NCBI GenBank assembly: GCA_018806985.1
Contig: JADANN010000359.1
Span: 806,001 to 870,000 of the forward strand
DNA length: 64,000 bases
Direction of reading: 5' to 3'
Source of the DNA: Angiostrongylus vasorum
Lineage: Eukaryota > Nematoda > Chromadorea > Rhabditida > Metastrongylidae
Each line of letters starts with the position of its first letter. Positions within the stretch are counted from its first letter, which is position 1. The notes beneath the pieces were generated by a model, which ran no database searches, was not told where the DNA came from, and worked only from the letters and a program-made list of their open reading frames with translations. This document shows positions 45,726-56,381 of the stretch, one piece after another. A program made the translations under genes and the position numbers.

Positions 45726-46044
45726 AACGTGCCTGGCTGACTACTTAAAGAACGCAGAAACGAAGTCGTGAACCGTGAGGCACAAACAAGAAATGAAAAT
45801 CTCTTCCCAGCAATTAACTGGTAAGTGACAAGAAAGATTTTACTTAGGTCTTCGGAAATTGGTTGCTCGTCGAAACCGTAGGTGTTTTTTTGCCGTGGTA
45901 GACGCAGTTTTTCTTGATAGAAAACCGGAAACTTCGTTATGAGATTATAAGGAACCTTAACAGACGATCCACTATTTCAAGTTCCCTCTCAAATTCGTTG
46001 TTCTCGCATCACATACTGCATTTGCTACCATTATAAAAAAGATG

Positions 46045-46275
46045 GAGATAAAACTCTCGGCGTTGATCAATCCCTGAGGGATGCGCCATGCATTCGACTT
46101 CATTAAGCGTCGTTTGGAAGTGACTGAATGCATATCTGGCTTTTACAATGACTCGCGGTGGCCTACCGATGTATCGAGCCCCCCCCGAGGGATGGAGGGC
46201 TTGGTGAGCCTGGGGCGCTGGGATCGATCCCATGTGCATTGCAGGGCGCCTCCGAGCACTGCACAACACGCGTCA
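46045..46275 (-). repeat. tRNA-derived SINE, family 1
   Basis: CTCGGCGTTGATCAATCCCT at the left and GGGATCGATCCCATGTGCAT near the right. The far end, containing box A, is lost or diverged after GCACAACACGCGTC. Confidence 0.75.
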
Positions 46276-46279
46276 TGGG

Positions 46280-48000
46280 TTATCGTACATGGTTTGCTAT
46301 CATTATGCTTTTTCCAAAATGTTGGTATGGTAGTGATATGTTTGGAGTAGACTTTAGAAGACCTCTAAAGATCGAGTGGAACTCGTACTCGAATTGAACT
46401 GTCAACAACACAGTTTTGGGTTCTTGTGAACTTGTTGTTATCAACGAGATGCTATACTTATCATTCTTAGGACGTGTTATCCTCGACAATATCCTTCACT
46501 CATCATTCCTAGTTAATTGTAGAGTTAATGGCGTATTCATTTTAAGAAGGAAATTCTACGGGATGCAAGGGAATGTCTTTAACTCGTCCTATTCAGATCC
46601 ATCAGTCGCTCGCCAAAGTTTCCAAGCAATCCGAATCGATTTTTCTCCGACGATACAACGATCGTCTGAAAATATGGGCTTCGCCGTTCAGACTCTCCGG
46701 AAGAATTCTCATCAAATGGATCTGTATATTATCAATTTATCTATATATTTATCAAATCTGTTTTATACCTTTCATATTGTCAGGGACTGTCTTCTTTCCT
46801 TTACATATGAACCGTGTTTTTTTTTGTAAGAATTTTCTATTTACGTATGTCGAATAGATTTTTAAAATGGAACGATTATATTGAATGATTTCGTGGACAT
46901 GATGGATACTTCATCAGCGATTCACCTTGGTTCTCTTGGAAATAAAAAGCAGTGATTTTAACTTGGAAACATTTCTTCTGAGGATCACATTAAAAGCTTC
47001 GCTACGATAGAATCGAACTAAAAGGCACCTCCACTGTCGTCTCCTTTCCAATAGAAAGCTTGCACTTGGAGTTTGTGTGTTCGATCTCAGGTGACTGCGA
47101 ATAGACGGCACAGATTTATTGTTACGACTTACTACTACGTTGGAGGACTTGCTCTGTTATCAATCAGCAGTATTTTGACACAGCGGTGCTGTCAGATTTT
47201 TTTTCGATAGTACCTAACCTTTTATTTTATTGCTAAGGGCAGGTGGCTGTGTGGAACAACAAACAATAAACATTCTGTAAATCTCACGGCCAAGAAAGAG
47301 GTGTGATGTTAGATGATCTGAGACTGTGGATTGGTTGGCCCCGTATTAAAGGTCGTCATAGGAATGTTAATGTAGTGCGTAGAATATGATTCACTGAACG
47401 AAACCTATGGAGTTGTTTCGTACAGCGGATAAGTCAGTCGAAATATCCTCTGCAATCATTCCAGGTTTCACCATTTATTCATCTCCACTAGGGTATCATG
47501 TAGGTGTTTCATTACATGTTTGTCCTATAAAACAACATCCGAGAGCCCAGTGATCTATTAGGCTATCGTTTTTACCTTACCAGGCAAGCTGGGTACTAAT
47601 TTGACTGTCCTAGATTCTGAACAGGAGCTTAGTTTACCTGGAGCCCAGGATTGAACCAGCGAATATGTTTGCATAGAAGAGCTGCTCTAATCACTGATCG
47701 TCTACTTCTTCCATGCGCAAAAAACTAGATTGGTGAAGCCTCATATCTCTCTACCTCATCGAACGGTTCTAATTTGAGTTCATTTGATGATTGATACTTG
47801 TTCAAACCTTTGAGAAAAACATCACCGAAATGTTACAAATGACACATTGTTACAATTTGTCAGGTGTCGTAAAACGTGGCCAATTCGCAAAGTGCAGACT
47901 ATTTATGAACAGTTGTTCAATGATCGCATCAAGCTTTACGGAATTCGTAGTGGATAGAGCGTAATACCAGGAACACTGGAAAATTCACCGTAATTTTACC
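46280..48000. other. Unassigned stretch
   Basis: Two overlapping plus frames at 46416-46857 read through a low-complexity TA-rich end. One begins MSLTRPIQIHQSLAKVSKQS at 46573 and looks partly protein-like, but no domain or splice context supports it. No repeat family recognised. Confidence 0.25.
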
Positions 48001-48004
48001 ACTA

Positions 48005-48365
48005 GGGGGTGGATAGCACATTGGTAGTGAGGCCCGTCATCACCACCATGGTATAAGTTCGATTCCGCTGCGGGCCAAACAAGCCTCCCATCCCTCTGGG
48101 GTGGGGGAAATTGGTACCGGGCATGCCTAGTAAAAAATCACTCTTTGCAATCCAATTAAGAACGTTCCAGCCTGGCTATCTCAGACTCCAGGGAGAATCT
48201 ATTGGACTAGCATCCTACGACTCTCAAAATGAAATGAAAATCCTCGAGAGCAACCGAAGCCACACGCAAAAGTTGGAAGACCTTCGTGGATGATGGATGC
48301 GAGGAAACGAAATGAATGTGGGAACTGCTGGGATCCGCAAAGTAGACGTGAAGACGGGCCAAACA
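48005..48365 (+). repeat. tRNA-derived SINE, family 2
   Basis: Head GGTGGATAGCACATTGGTAG, box-B-like AAGTTCGATTCC, tail GGATGATGGATGCGAGGAAA and CTGCTGGGATCCGCAAAGTA. The ORFs on both strands are shadows. Confidence 0.75.
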
Positions 48366-48369
48366 AGTA

Positions 48370-49375
48370 AGTAAATAACTGAGTAAATAAATAAGCAATA
48401 ATAAATTTTACCATTGCATTATATGATGTCGATAACATGAAAATAAATTTAAACTATTCTTTGCATCCTAATGCACCAAGAACGCAATGGTGCTAATGAC
48501 GATGACGTATCACTTAACGGAGAGTTTTCTTAAGCAGAACAGATGACCTGCAACCTTAGAAACGTCTTCCATAAAACATGAAACCCTACCGACTTCAAAC
48601 AACTTTTTTAAATTATGCAATCAACACAAGATTGTTATAAATGCTTTATTCGGTTGGCGTTTCGACGCCTTCGGTTTCATCGGAGGCGTGTTGATGTGAG
48701 CCGGTTGTCCACAGCCTGTCGCTCGGTGTTCGTCATCGCATCGAATCGAATCTTGTGGAGTGGCGCCTCAACCGAAGAAAATGTCCTCACCTGTAGCGAC
48801 CTTGTATATGGAACTGTTTTTGATTGACTGGTGGTCCACCAATAATGATTGGTTGTCATGGAGGCCACGTGATGGATTGGTTTGTGAAAAACGACATAAC
48901 AACCTTGTGCAAGCTTAATAGTCTGCAAATATATTGATTAAGCATATCAAGACTAAATAATGGCCGGTTTCGAAAATCTATAAACTTTTTTTGAACTACA
49001 ACGACTGGACTCTCACATACTTAAGTAGGCGGAGGCGAATCAATCTGTACGGTGCAATACAAAATTTTTTTTACAATGTTTGCTTTAAAGCAGCACAAAC
49101 ACTTTCCAATTTAGCAAGTTACAAAGTCAACGATGAAAATTGGCACAAGTACATGGCATGAGGAGTAATGGGGGTATTTTTAACTTTTGAACATTCGAAT
49201 TTTACTTTTGAAACCTGAAAAGTGTTGTGTTAAGATTGGCTCCGACACATTGTTTCCAGTCCAAACAAGAAAAGGTAGTACTAGTAGCCATCAATGAAGA
49301 ACTAAAAAGGTAGGCGGAATGTGATATGTTACTGTAAAACGAACAAGCACTGTTAATAAACGACAAAGGGTAGAG
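48370..49375. other. Unassigned stretch
   Basis: Nothing recognised. 48650-48790 contains GTTGGCGTTTCGACGCCTTC and CATCGGAGGCGTG, which resemble the CGTCGAAACG-type motif of family F, so it may be an old relative. Confidence 0.25.
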
Positions 49376-49379
49376 GATA

Positions 49380-49640
49380 AAGCGCTGTGCGTTTGTGAAT
49401 CTCTGAGGGATGTGCCACGCACTCGACTTCATCAAGCATCGTCAGAGGTGATTGAATGCACATATTACCTACACACTGATTTGCGGTGTATTACCGAAGT
49501 GTTCATTCACTGCGGCTACCCTCCCAAACAAGTTTGGCACTAACTTGTTGACTCCAGAGGAATGGAAGCTTTGTTGAGCTGGGGTTCAAGATCTAACGAA
49601 GGATCAGGTGTGTACAGCAAGACACTAACCATTGCCCATC
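49380..49640 (-). repeat. tRNA-derived SINE, family 1, diverged
   Basis: GTGAATCTCTGAGGGATGTG, CACGCACTCGACTTCATCAA and AGTTTGGCACTAACTTG match the reverse complement of the family. Confidence 0.6.
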
Positions 49641-49744
49641 ATTCGTCCTCAGCAACGTTAATAATATAGCAGTATAATAGTAGTAGCGAAAGTATTAGCA
49701 GAATAATAATAGTGGTAGTAGTGTATAAATTGTAGGGCTTACAC

Positions 49745-50345
49745 GATTTTGATAAATTAGTTTTATTCTGATAACGTTTCCACGTCTTCTCCTTCCTCAG
49801 AGCCGATGATCAGAGTCGATAGTTCGCAGTTGTCCGTATTCTCGATGTGGCGACTTCGTACTCTCACCCAGAACGATCTTCTTCGGTGGAACACCGCACA
49901 GAGTGAGGTAAGCTCACCCGGGCAGTGTCCTTTTATAAAGGGCGGTTGTTGTCGATGCGACTACCCGTTGAAAATAATCTGTTTTTCAACGGAACATAAC
50001 ACATTGCTTAAACAAATCGTAAACAAATTGCAAATAACGAATTATAACATAAATTGTTTTGTTATTAGCTATTTGCTAGCTAACATAATTCCGACTGCTG
50101 TAGGGTGGATTATCCGTTGAAAAACAAATTATTATCAACGGATAGCTGTATCAACAACAACCGCCCTGTACAAAAGACCACTGAGGAGGGAGCGTGCCTC
50201 ATTTGTGTGATGTTCCACTGAAGAAGATCCGTGTCGGTGCGACAACGAAGAGGCCACATCGAAAAGACAAACAACTGCGGACCATCAGCACGGATCATCT
50301 GCTCTGATGAAGAGGAAGACGTCGAAACGTTCGCCGAATTTATCA
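49745..50345. mobile_element. Large foldback element (family F)
   Basis: The arm 49765-49980 (starting near GATAACGTTTCCACGTCTTC) pairs with the arm 50110-50340 (GAAGACGTCGAAACGTTCGC). The arms are about 220 bp and imperfect. The loop edges CCGTTGAAAATAATCTGTTT and CGTTGAAAAACAAATTATTA are themselves complementary. It is noncoding; the frames across the arms on either strand are shadows. Confidence 0.8.
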
Positions 50346-50519
50346 ACCTCGTGTAATCTCATTAATTTGTACATATGTTGATCATTTTACTACAGTGGTT
50401 AGATGACAGTTAGTTTGAAAGTTAGAAGAACGGTACTGCTTAAAAAAAGAGAACTGCAGTGAGAAAAAAGGTGTGGCCCCTCCGTGAGATGAGAAATATT
50501 AAAGAAATCACAATGTAAA

Positions 50520-51025
50520 ATTTTTTTGCTTACCGCCTACGGTAAATTTCCACGGCAGGGTATTATGTGTGATACAACCACAATGATGATGAGATATTTC
50601 CAAAACTCCGGACCGCAGATGTCTGCGATGGGGAACAAACGCGCTATTACCCTTTCCTGGGGCTAACGCGTTCACCACCAGACTACTATAGGTGGCAAAT
50701 AAAAAGTTTACATTGTGATTTCGACTACAGGCTCAGCTTAGATGGGTTCATTGCCTACTTGGGTTTCTCAGATCAATCCCGTTGACGAGTGATTACTGAT
50801 GGCACTAATCGATAGAACTAGCTGAGTGTCAGGCGAAACAATGGACTCGCATGGTGTGGTGGTGAACGCGTTAGCCCCCGGAAAGGGTAATAGGGCCCTC
50901 GTTCTCCACCGCAGACACCTGCGGTGCAGAATTTCGCAAATATCTCAGCATCAGTGTGGCTGTATCACACTTAATACCATGCCATGAAAAATTGTAACAG
51001 GTAGTAAGTAAAAAAGTTGACATTT
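50520..51025. mobile_element. Long-TIR MITE, fullest copy of family D
   Basis: The left arm (GCTTACCGCCTACGGTAAAT, ATTATGTGTGATACAACCAC, CCGGACCGCAGATGTCTGCG) is mirrored on the right (CACCGCAGACACCTGCGGTG, GTGGCTGTATCACACTTAAT, AACAGGTAGTAAGTAAAAAA). The arms are roughly 180-200 bp. The core contains GATTTCGACTACAGGCTCAG and AATCCCGTTGACGAGTGATT. No transposase is encoded, so it is nonautonomous. Confidence 0.85.
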
Positions 51026-51249
51026 AAGAAATATTTAGACGTAAAACGCGAAATAAACGTTGATTTCTATTTGTTCAACATTTTTGAAGAATAGTAGTTG
51101 ATGTGTAATACACGAAATGGACTAGAACTGGAAATGAAGATGCAGAGAATGCGTGTGTTTTCAATGTAGATTGTATCACTTACATTGGGATCTACAACAT
51201 AACTCTTTACACAACATATCCAAAATATCACGGTTTTGTAAAGTGGAAT

Positions 51250-51560
51250 TCGAGGTGGCGGTTAGCATGGTGGTTGCGATGCCGATCATTACGAGAAGAG
51301 CGTTGGTTCAACACTTTTTCATGGTCACCAAGCCTCTTATCCCTCTTGGATTGCAAAATTGGTACGCCATGTTGGAGGCAAGCTCTTCTGTCTAGTTCAA
51401 ATGGGAGCGCTTTCGCATGGCTATCTCCGGAGTGCAGGGGAAATCGACTCGATCGGTATTCAAAGGCATTCGTGAATGAGAGGAAAATCCGCAAGCGCCA
51501 ATTAAATTCATGAGCAAACTTCATAGATGATGGATGCAACGAGACAAATGGAAAGAATGG
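51250..51560 (+). repeat. tRNA-derived SINE, family 2
   Basis: Head GAGGTGGCGGTTAGCATGGT, TGGTTCAACACTTTTTCATG near box B, and GGGGAAATCGACTCGATCGG in the body. It is diverged at the tail (GATGATGGATGCAACGAGAC). Confidence 0.65.
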
Positions 51561-51636
51561 AACTCTTTAATCAGCACAATATGTAATGTGGCATCATTTG
51601 AAAAAAAATATTAGGTGTTTAGTATTATTTAGGTCG

Positions 51637-51900
51637 CAGATCGATTACCCTCTACAGCGTCCAGCACGTCCAGCAAGTTTCAATCAATTAAAACAACACG
51701 AATTTACACGATGTAGAAATGCTGTAGAAACGAAGCAGATACTTAAGTTGGCTCATCTACGCCCCCCGATATCAGTAATTCTGAACAAGTGATTAACATT
51801 TTCAATCCATCCGTATCAAGAATACCTGATAATAGAATTGCCTCGAAAAGCTGTGGAAATTCGTATTCAGCAAGCAGTATCCATGGCGAATGAGAGCTAT
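51637..51900 (+). CDS. Candidate exons of an unknown gene
   Basis: After an ATTATTTAG acceptor, 51637-51788 is open and reads IDYPLQRPARPASFNQLKQH and later ETKQILKLAHLRPPISVIL. A second open block at 51835-51900 reads LPRKAVEIRIQQAVSMANES. Codon use looks coding, but the donors and the join between them are uncertain and no family is recognised. A minus-strand SINE interrupts the region directly downstream. Confidence 0.25.
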
Positions 51901-51949
51901 GCTAGAGTACTCTGCGTCCTCACTCTTCTATTGTTGAAGGATAAAAAAG

Positions 51950-52225
51950 GGTAAAGCTCTCGGCGTTGATCAATCCCTGCGGGATGCGCCATGCATTCGA
52001 CTTCACTAAGCACCGTTTGAAGGTGACTGAATGCATATCTAGCCTTTAGAATGACTCGCGGTGGCCTACCGATGTTTCGAGCCAGTGCTGCTACCCTTAC
52101 AGACAAGTTTGGTGCCAGTTTCCCATACCCGGAGAGATGGAGGGCTTAGTGAACCTTGGGCGCGGGGATCGACCCCTTGTGTGTTGCAGGGCGCCTCCAA
52201 CCACTGTGCCACATGTGCCCTTCTA
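51950..52225 (-). repeat. tRNA-derived SINE, family 1
   Basis: From GCTCTCGGCGTTGATCAATC to AACCACTGTGCCACATGTGC, including GATCGACCCCTTGTGTGTTG. It is a well-preserved copy. Confidence 0.85.
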
Positions 52226-52270
52226 TTGTTAGACCGAGAAATTACATAAAATAGTGAGAAAAGGTGACAC

Positions 52271-52424
52271 GTCTCATAGATGAAAGTTGCGGAACATGTG
52301 GAGAGCTCCGTCGAACAGAACAGTCGAAACGATTCGATTGTGAAATTGTAACAGATGCTACCAGATTAGAGCACTTATTTCAATTTTTTTCCCAACCTGA
52401 GCATGAAATTTGCCAGACATGAAT
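52271..52424 (+). CDS. Candidate Cys-containing terminal exon, unknown
   Basis: After GTCTCATAG, one frame reads ESCGTCGELRRTEQSKRFDC followed by EIVTDATRLEHLF, ending at TGA about 52424. It has a CxxC pair. A second short stretch at about 52435-52480 reads CCAGCGKGG in another frame. No domain is recognised and no upstream join is proven. Confidence 0.22.
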
Positions 52425-52754
52425 TTAATATGTGGTTGAAGATGCTGGAAATTGTTGTGCAGGCTGTGGCAAAGGCGGAACCTAACTTATTTCCATGTGA
52501 TGTCAGCGAAGATACGAAGAAAAAAAATTGAAGAATTAAAAAAATTTTGTAAAAAAGTAAGATATGAAAGAGCAGAATGCAAATGGAACAAAAAAAAACG
52601 GAAATTTCTTATCGTATTCTTAGAAGTTTTGTAACGATTTTTTTACGGCTCCAGTACTTTCTCTCTGTTTGGAACAAGCATTAGACATTTCTGAGACAAA
52701 TACGAGTAATATCTATAGGTAAACAGACGGTTTTACATGCTATCAAAGGATAAA

Positions 52755-53040
52755 GGACGAAGCTGTCCGAGTTGATCGGTCTCTGAGGGATGCGCCATGC
52801 ATTCCACTTCATCGAGCATTGTTAGATGTAATTGATTGGTGCATATCTCGCCTTTAAATGAATTACGGTGGCCTACCGATACATCAACTTGATGCTGCTC
52901 TCCTCTCAGACAGACTCTGGCGTCGATTTGCTAACCCCCGAAGAGATCGGAACTTTGCGAGCTCATGGCGCGGAATAGAACCACTGACCACGTGTGCATT
53001 GCATGGCACATAAAACCATTACGCTTCATGCACTCCTTAA
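52755..53040 (-). repeat. tRNA-derived SINE, family 1, diverged
   Basis: GTCTCTGAGGGATGCGCCAT, CCACTTCATCGAGCATTGTT and ACCATTACGCTTCATGCAC mark the reversed family. Confidence 0.65.
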
Positions 53041-53248
53041 CACGACCTCGGAAAGGATTATTTTGAATTAGACGCTGCCAAATTTTTTTCAGCAGTTACA
53101 AATTGCACCTTCAAGTGTTTAGTGACGTGATACAAATTTTTTTTCTTCTTATGTTTTATTACAGTAAAACTGAGGACCTCTTTATAACATTTATTACTCA
53201 AGTCATGTTAACCTTCACTGCGGGTTGGTCATTGAAGAGTAAGTCAAT

Positions 53249-53515
53249 GTGAAAGTGCGCGAAGAAACTGGGGATTTGCTGAAGCGCTGTCCGGTCAGAG
53301 TACAAATTAGGAAATACTTCTTACCACTGTACTCTAAGTCTCGATTGGTCCACTTTGTCGACGCACGCTGTCGTCAATCGGATACACCCTTTTCACTGTA
53401 CGAGGGGGAGTCAGTGTGCAGTTCTTGGGGTACTCTCCCGATTCTATTTCGATCAGTAAGTAACAGTGTAAGTAAAAAACTGGCTGAGAGAAAAGCAAAA
53501 CAAAAGCATGGGTAG
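53249..53515 (+). CDS. Unassigned ORF with strong splice-donor-like ends
   Basis: Open for 88 codons; reads KRCPVRVQIRKYF, then VDARCRQSD and GESVCSSWGTLPILFRS before a GTAAGT at 53457. A preceding short open block (after TTTTATTACAG at 53163, ending at another GTAAGT at 53231) is adjacent, but the 20-nt gap is too short for an intron. No family recognised; the Cys spacing hints at a secreted domain, but that is speculation. Confidence 0.2.
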   Translation: MKVREETGDLLKRCPVRVQIRKYFLPLYSKSRLVHFVDARCRQSDTPFSLYEGESVCSSWGTLPILFRSVSNSVSKKLAERKAKQKHG

Positions 53516-53519
53516 AGCT

Positions 53520-53690
53520 TTTGGCAAAACATGAGCCCCCCCGGAAAGCATAATCGCTAGCTCGAATCTGCCCTGAGGTTCCGAATTTTCCAAATATCTC
53601 AGCATCATTGTGGTTTTACCTCAAATAATATCCTACCATGGAAAAAACAGTTGGCAGTAAATAAAGAGTTAAACAATGGAGGAATCCATT
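53520..53690 (+). repeat. MITE-like terminal arm
   Basis: TTTTCCAAATATCTCAGCAT, CATTGTGGTTTTACCTC and GTTGGCAGTAAATAAAGAGT match the right arm of MITE family D. The left arm is absent. Confidence 0.6.
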
Positions 53691-53924
53691 TGTTGATCGC
53701 AAAAGTGCCATCATAATAATCTTTTAGGCAAATTAAGCCGAACGTGTCCCTGTGCTTGGTTTTCTCCAATCACCCCTATCACGACGTCTACTTCTTCTTC
53801 TGCTTTTAGCTCTATCTAAGAAAGACATAGTTTTCCAATTTTAGTCTTCCATTGACGTCTTCAAATAATGATTGTGAATGGAAACCGGCTTGATCCTTCA
53901 CACTTTTTTATTGCTTTTACGTTA

Positions 53925-54205
53925 TCAACGGCGAGTGTAGCGCAGTGGTTAGAGGTGCCCTGCACTACACATGGGATCGATCTCTCGCCACAGGCTCACC
54001 CAGCCTTCCAGCCCTCTGCGGTCGGCAAATTGGTACCAAACCTGTCTGTTAGCACTGGCTTGATATATCGATAGGCCACCGATTATCATTCTAAGGCAGA
54101 TATGCATTCAATCACCTCTAACGATGCTTAATGAAGTCGAATGCATAGCGCGTCCATCACGCACCGAGGTGGGTGATCAACACCGAAAGGCCTATACTTC
54201 TTTGT
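53925..54205 (+). repeat. tRNA-derived SINE, family 1
   Basis: Head GGCGAGTGTAGCGCAGTGGT, box-B-like ATGGGATCGATCTC, tail GATCAACACCGAAAGGCCTA. Confidence 0.85.
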
Positions 54206-54300
54206 CCCTTATCACGTAACTTTTTAAAGCATTGTTGCACATTAGGACCGTTACCGGCTTCCCAGCAACGTGCCTGAAAACGATCGGTTTACGTGATATT

Positions 54301-54446
54301 AATTCCGACTTCCAACTTGGCAAGGAACTCGAACTTGGATTCGATTCTTTCTCATTTGTTATTGGAATCGACTGAACTGGGTGCAAATTAAATGAAAACA
54401 AAAATAATGCGCAAAGAAATCGGTGCATTAAAATGGCACGTGACAT
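54301..54446 (-). CDS. Possible first exon of a secreted protein
   Basis: On the minus strand the frame opens with MSRAILMHRFLCALFLFSFN, a good signal-peptide-like start, continues with NEKESNPSSSSLPSW, and reaches a possible donor (CAC|GTAAAC) at about 54295. Without a donor the frame would run to 54192. No matching second exon was found to the left. It may be a chance frame. Confidence 0.25.
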
Positions 54447-54449
54447 AAT

Positions 54450-55125
54450 GTGTTATTAAGACTGATTAAAGGCAATGATTATAAAGCGTAGGACCGGCAG
54501 CACTTCTTTAAGACAACATAATATCATGTGCGCTTTAATTACGTCGTTCACCAGCATCAACTAGTAGTCGTCAACCGACACCATGAGTTCAGCAATAGGA
54601 AAGAGTAACCATACAGAGTACAATTAGATATCTTAGCTGCTTCTCGATTTTTAGCTGATCTACCAATGCTTCCCAACTTGTACATGCTTATCAAGAAGAT
54701 TACTTACTCAGACAATTAGATGACCCAGCCACTATGTCATTGAAGTGCCAGGGTTTCCCCCCATTCGTTTTGCAGTTTTGTAACTGACGCGCATAAAAGT
54801 GATCGGATTCGAATGTGGATTGGACAGGAGTTTAAAAATCCGTGAAGTTCTGTCCTCATTGACTTTGCAGACTCCTAAAGCGTCATTTCTCTCGGAACCA
54901 CTGAGCAGCCTTGCTTGGAATTACGATGCAGACACTGCTCTTCTCCTTTTTTCTTTTTCACATTTGGTTTAACATTGGCTAATCTAACTCATCGATTGCT
55001 TCCATCATTTATATGTCTTCAATGAACTGTGGAAAAATAAAAAGTTGTTTTCCGAGAACGAAAAAAATGACCATATTACGCTTCCATGTGAACTCTGTGC
55101 GGTTGGTCTCCACGTGACATACTCA
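54450..55125. other. Unassigned stretch
   Basis: No recognised gene or repeat. A plus-strand segment after CTTTGCAG at 54871 (TPKASFLSEPLSSLAWNYDA) is open but unsupported. Confidence 0.25.
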
Positions 55126-55129
55126 GTGG

Positions 55130-55315
55130 AAGCCTCATAGAAAGCGGCTCTGAGGAAGGCGAAATCCGCCGAAACGTCAGCTTGTTCGTGAATAAAGAAT
55201 AAAAAATAACACCTCGTGTTTGCTCAACAAGAATACGAAGAATTACTTGATCAATGCCGAGGTTAATAGTAAGTGGACGTGGGAAAAAAAAGACCGTTAT
55301 TTTTTGTGAGTTTGT
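55130..55315 (+). mobile_element. Penelope-like element tail (solo)
   Basis: CTCTGAGGAAGGCGAAATCC, GCCGAAACGTCAGC, ACACCTCGTGTTTGCTCA and GGTTAATAGTAAGTGGACGT match the solo tail at 28.9 kb, so both belong to one subfamily. Confidence 0.6.
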
Positions 55316-55689
55316 GAGTCTTTTTTTTCTATTAGCCAGTGTGAGAAATTTTGATGGTTTGTACACCCAGTGGCTGCTATATGTGGTTTCCTAGTCGTCG
55401 TCAGTTGCTCAGAAGACTTACGAGGAGGAATAGCCGCTTATTGATTGAAGGCTTCACCATGGAAATTGTGATTCATTCACATCTAACACTTTCGCAATCT
55501 ACTCAGGTAGTTGCTCCTCTATGAGGCTTGTTCAGATAAGTTGCAAGCGCTACAGAGGCAATAATCCGCCACGTGCCCATGCTTGCCGGACACATCCATT
55601 AAGCCATGGTGGTTTATCCCTTCAAATAAAAGCGCTGTGGTCTCTTTCCTTGAAAGATATCATAGCTATGAAATGAGCGCTGTTGGTCA

Positions 55690-55800
55690 CTCTACCCAAG
55701 GGATGCTCTATGCACTTGAATCCATTGATTATCGTCGAGGTTACTGAATAAATATTTGGCCTCTGCAATTACTGTGGTGGATATACCGCAGAAACAAGGA
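55690..55800 (-). repeat. SINE family 1 fragment
   Basis: CAAGGGATGCTCTATGCACT and GTTACTGAATAAATATTTGG are a diverged reverse complement of the SINE tail and body. Confidence 0.4.
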
Positions 55801-56381
55801 ACAATTCATGTGAAAATCACTATTCTGCTTTTTAGATTTTGCTTTACTTGTCGTGCACTGCAGCTTTACGAGTATATTCATTTTGTCTTTTTTTGTTAAA
55901 TTGACGACATTTGGATTCCAAAGTGCCTCTAAACGCTTAGCTACACGCCTTCAAAAACAAGAGTTGAAACGGAACGTTCTTCAGTTGCAGATAAACTCTC
56001 TTCCGACCTCACATTGAGCTTCCACATTTCCAAACGACCTTTCTCAAAGTAGACGATTAAAATCCACGTTTTGAAAAAACTAAATCCGTCAAAACACTAG
56101 CTGTGGATTAAATGTAAATCGCGTATGTTGTTACTAAACTGCTTGATATCTGTAAGTGAAGGTTTAGAGCAGCTGCAACCTTGCTGACCATCTGAGTTGG
56201 GCGATCTTATCCTTTTATCAACAACACATTGCTTATTGCCAAATGATCTTCTTATTAAACGGCGGTACGGTTTACTTGTCATAGATATTTTGCCGGGAAG
56301 TGGTGCTTGCTTTGGACACATCATCAGAATCATCTCCACTTTTTTCAGCGTCAGTAGCTAATATCAACAGGTCAATTTCAG

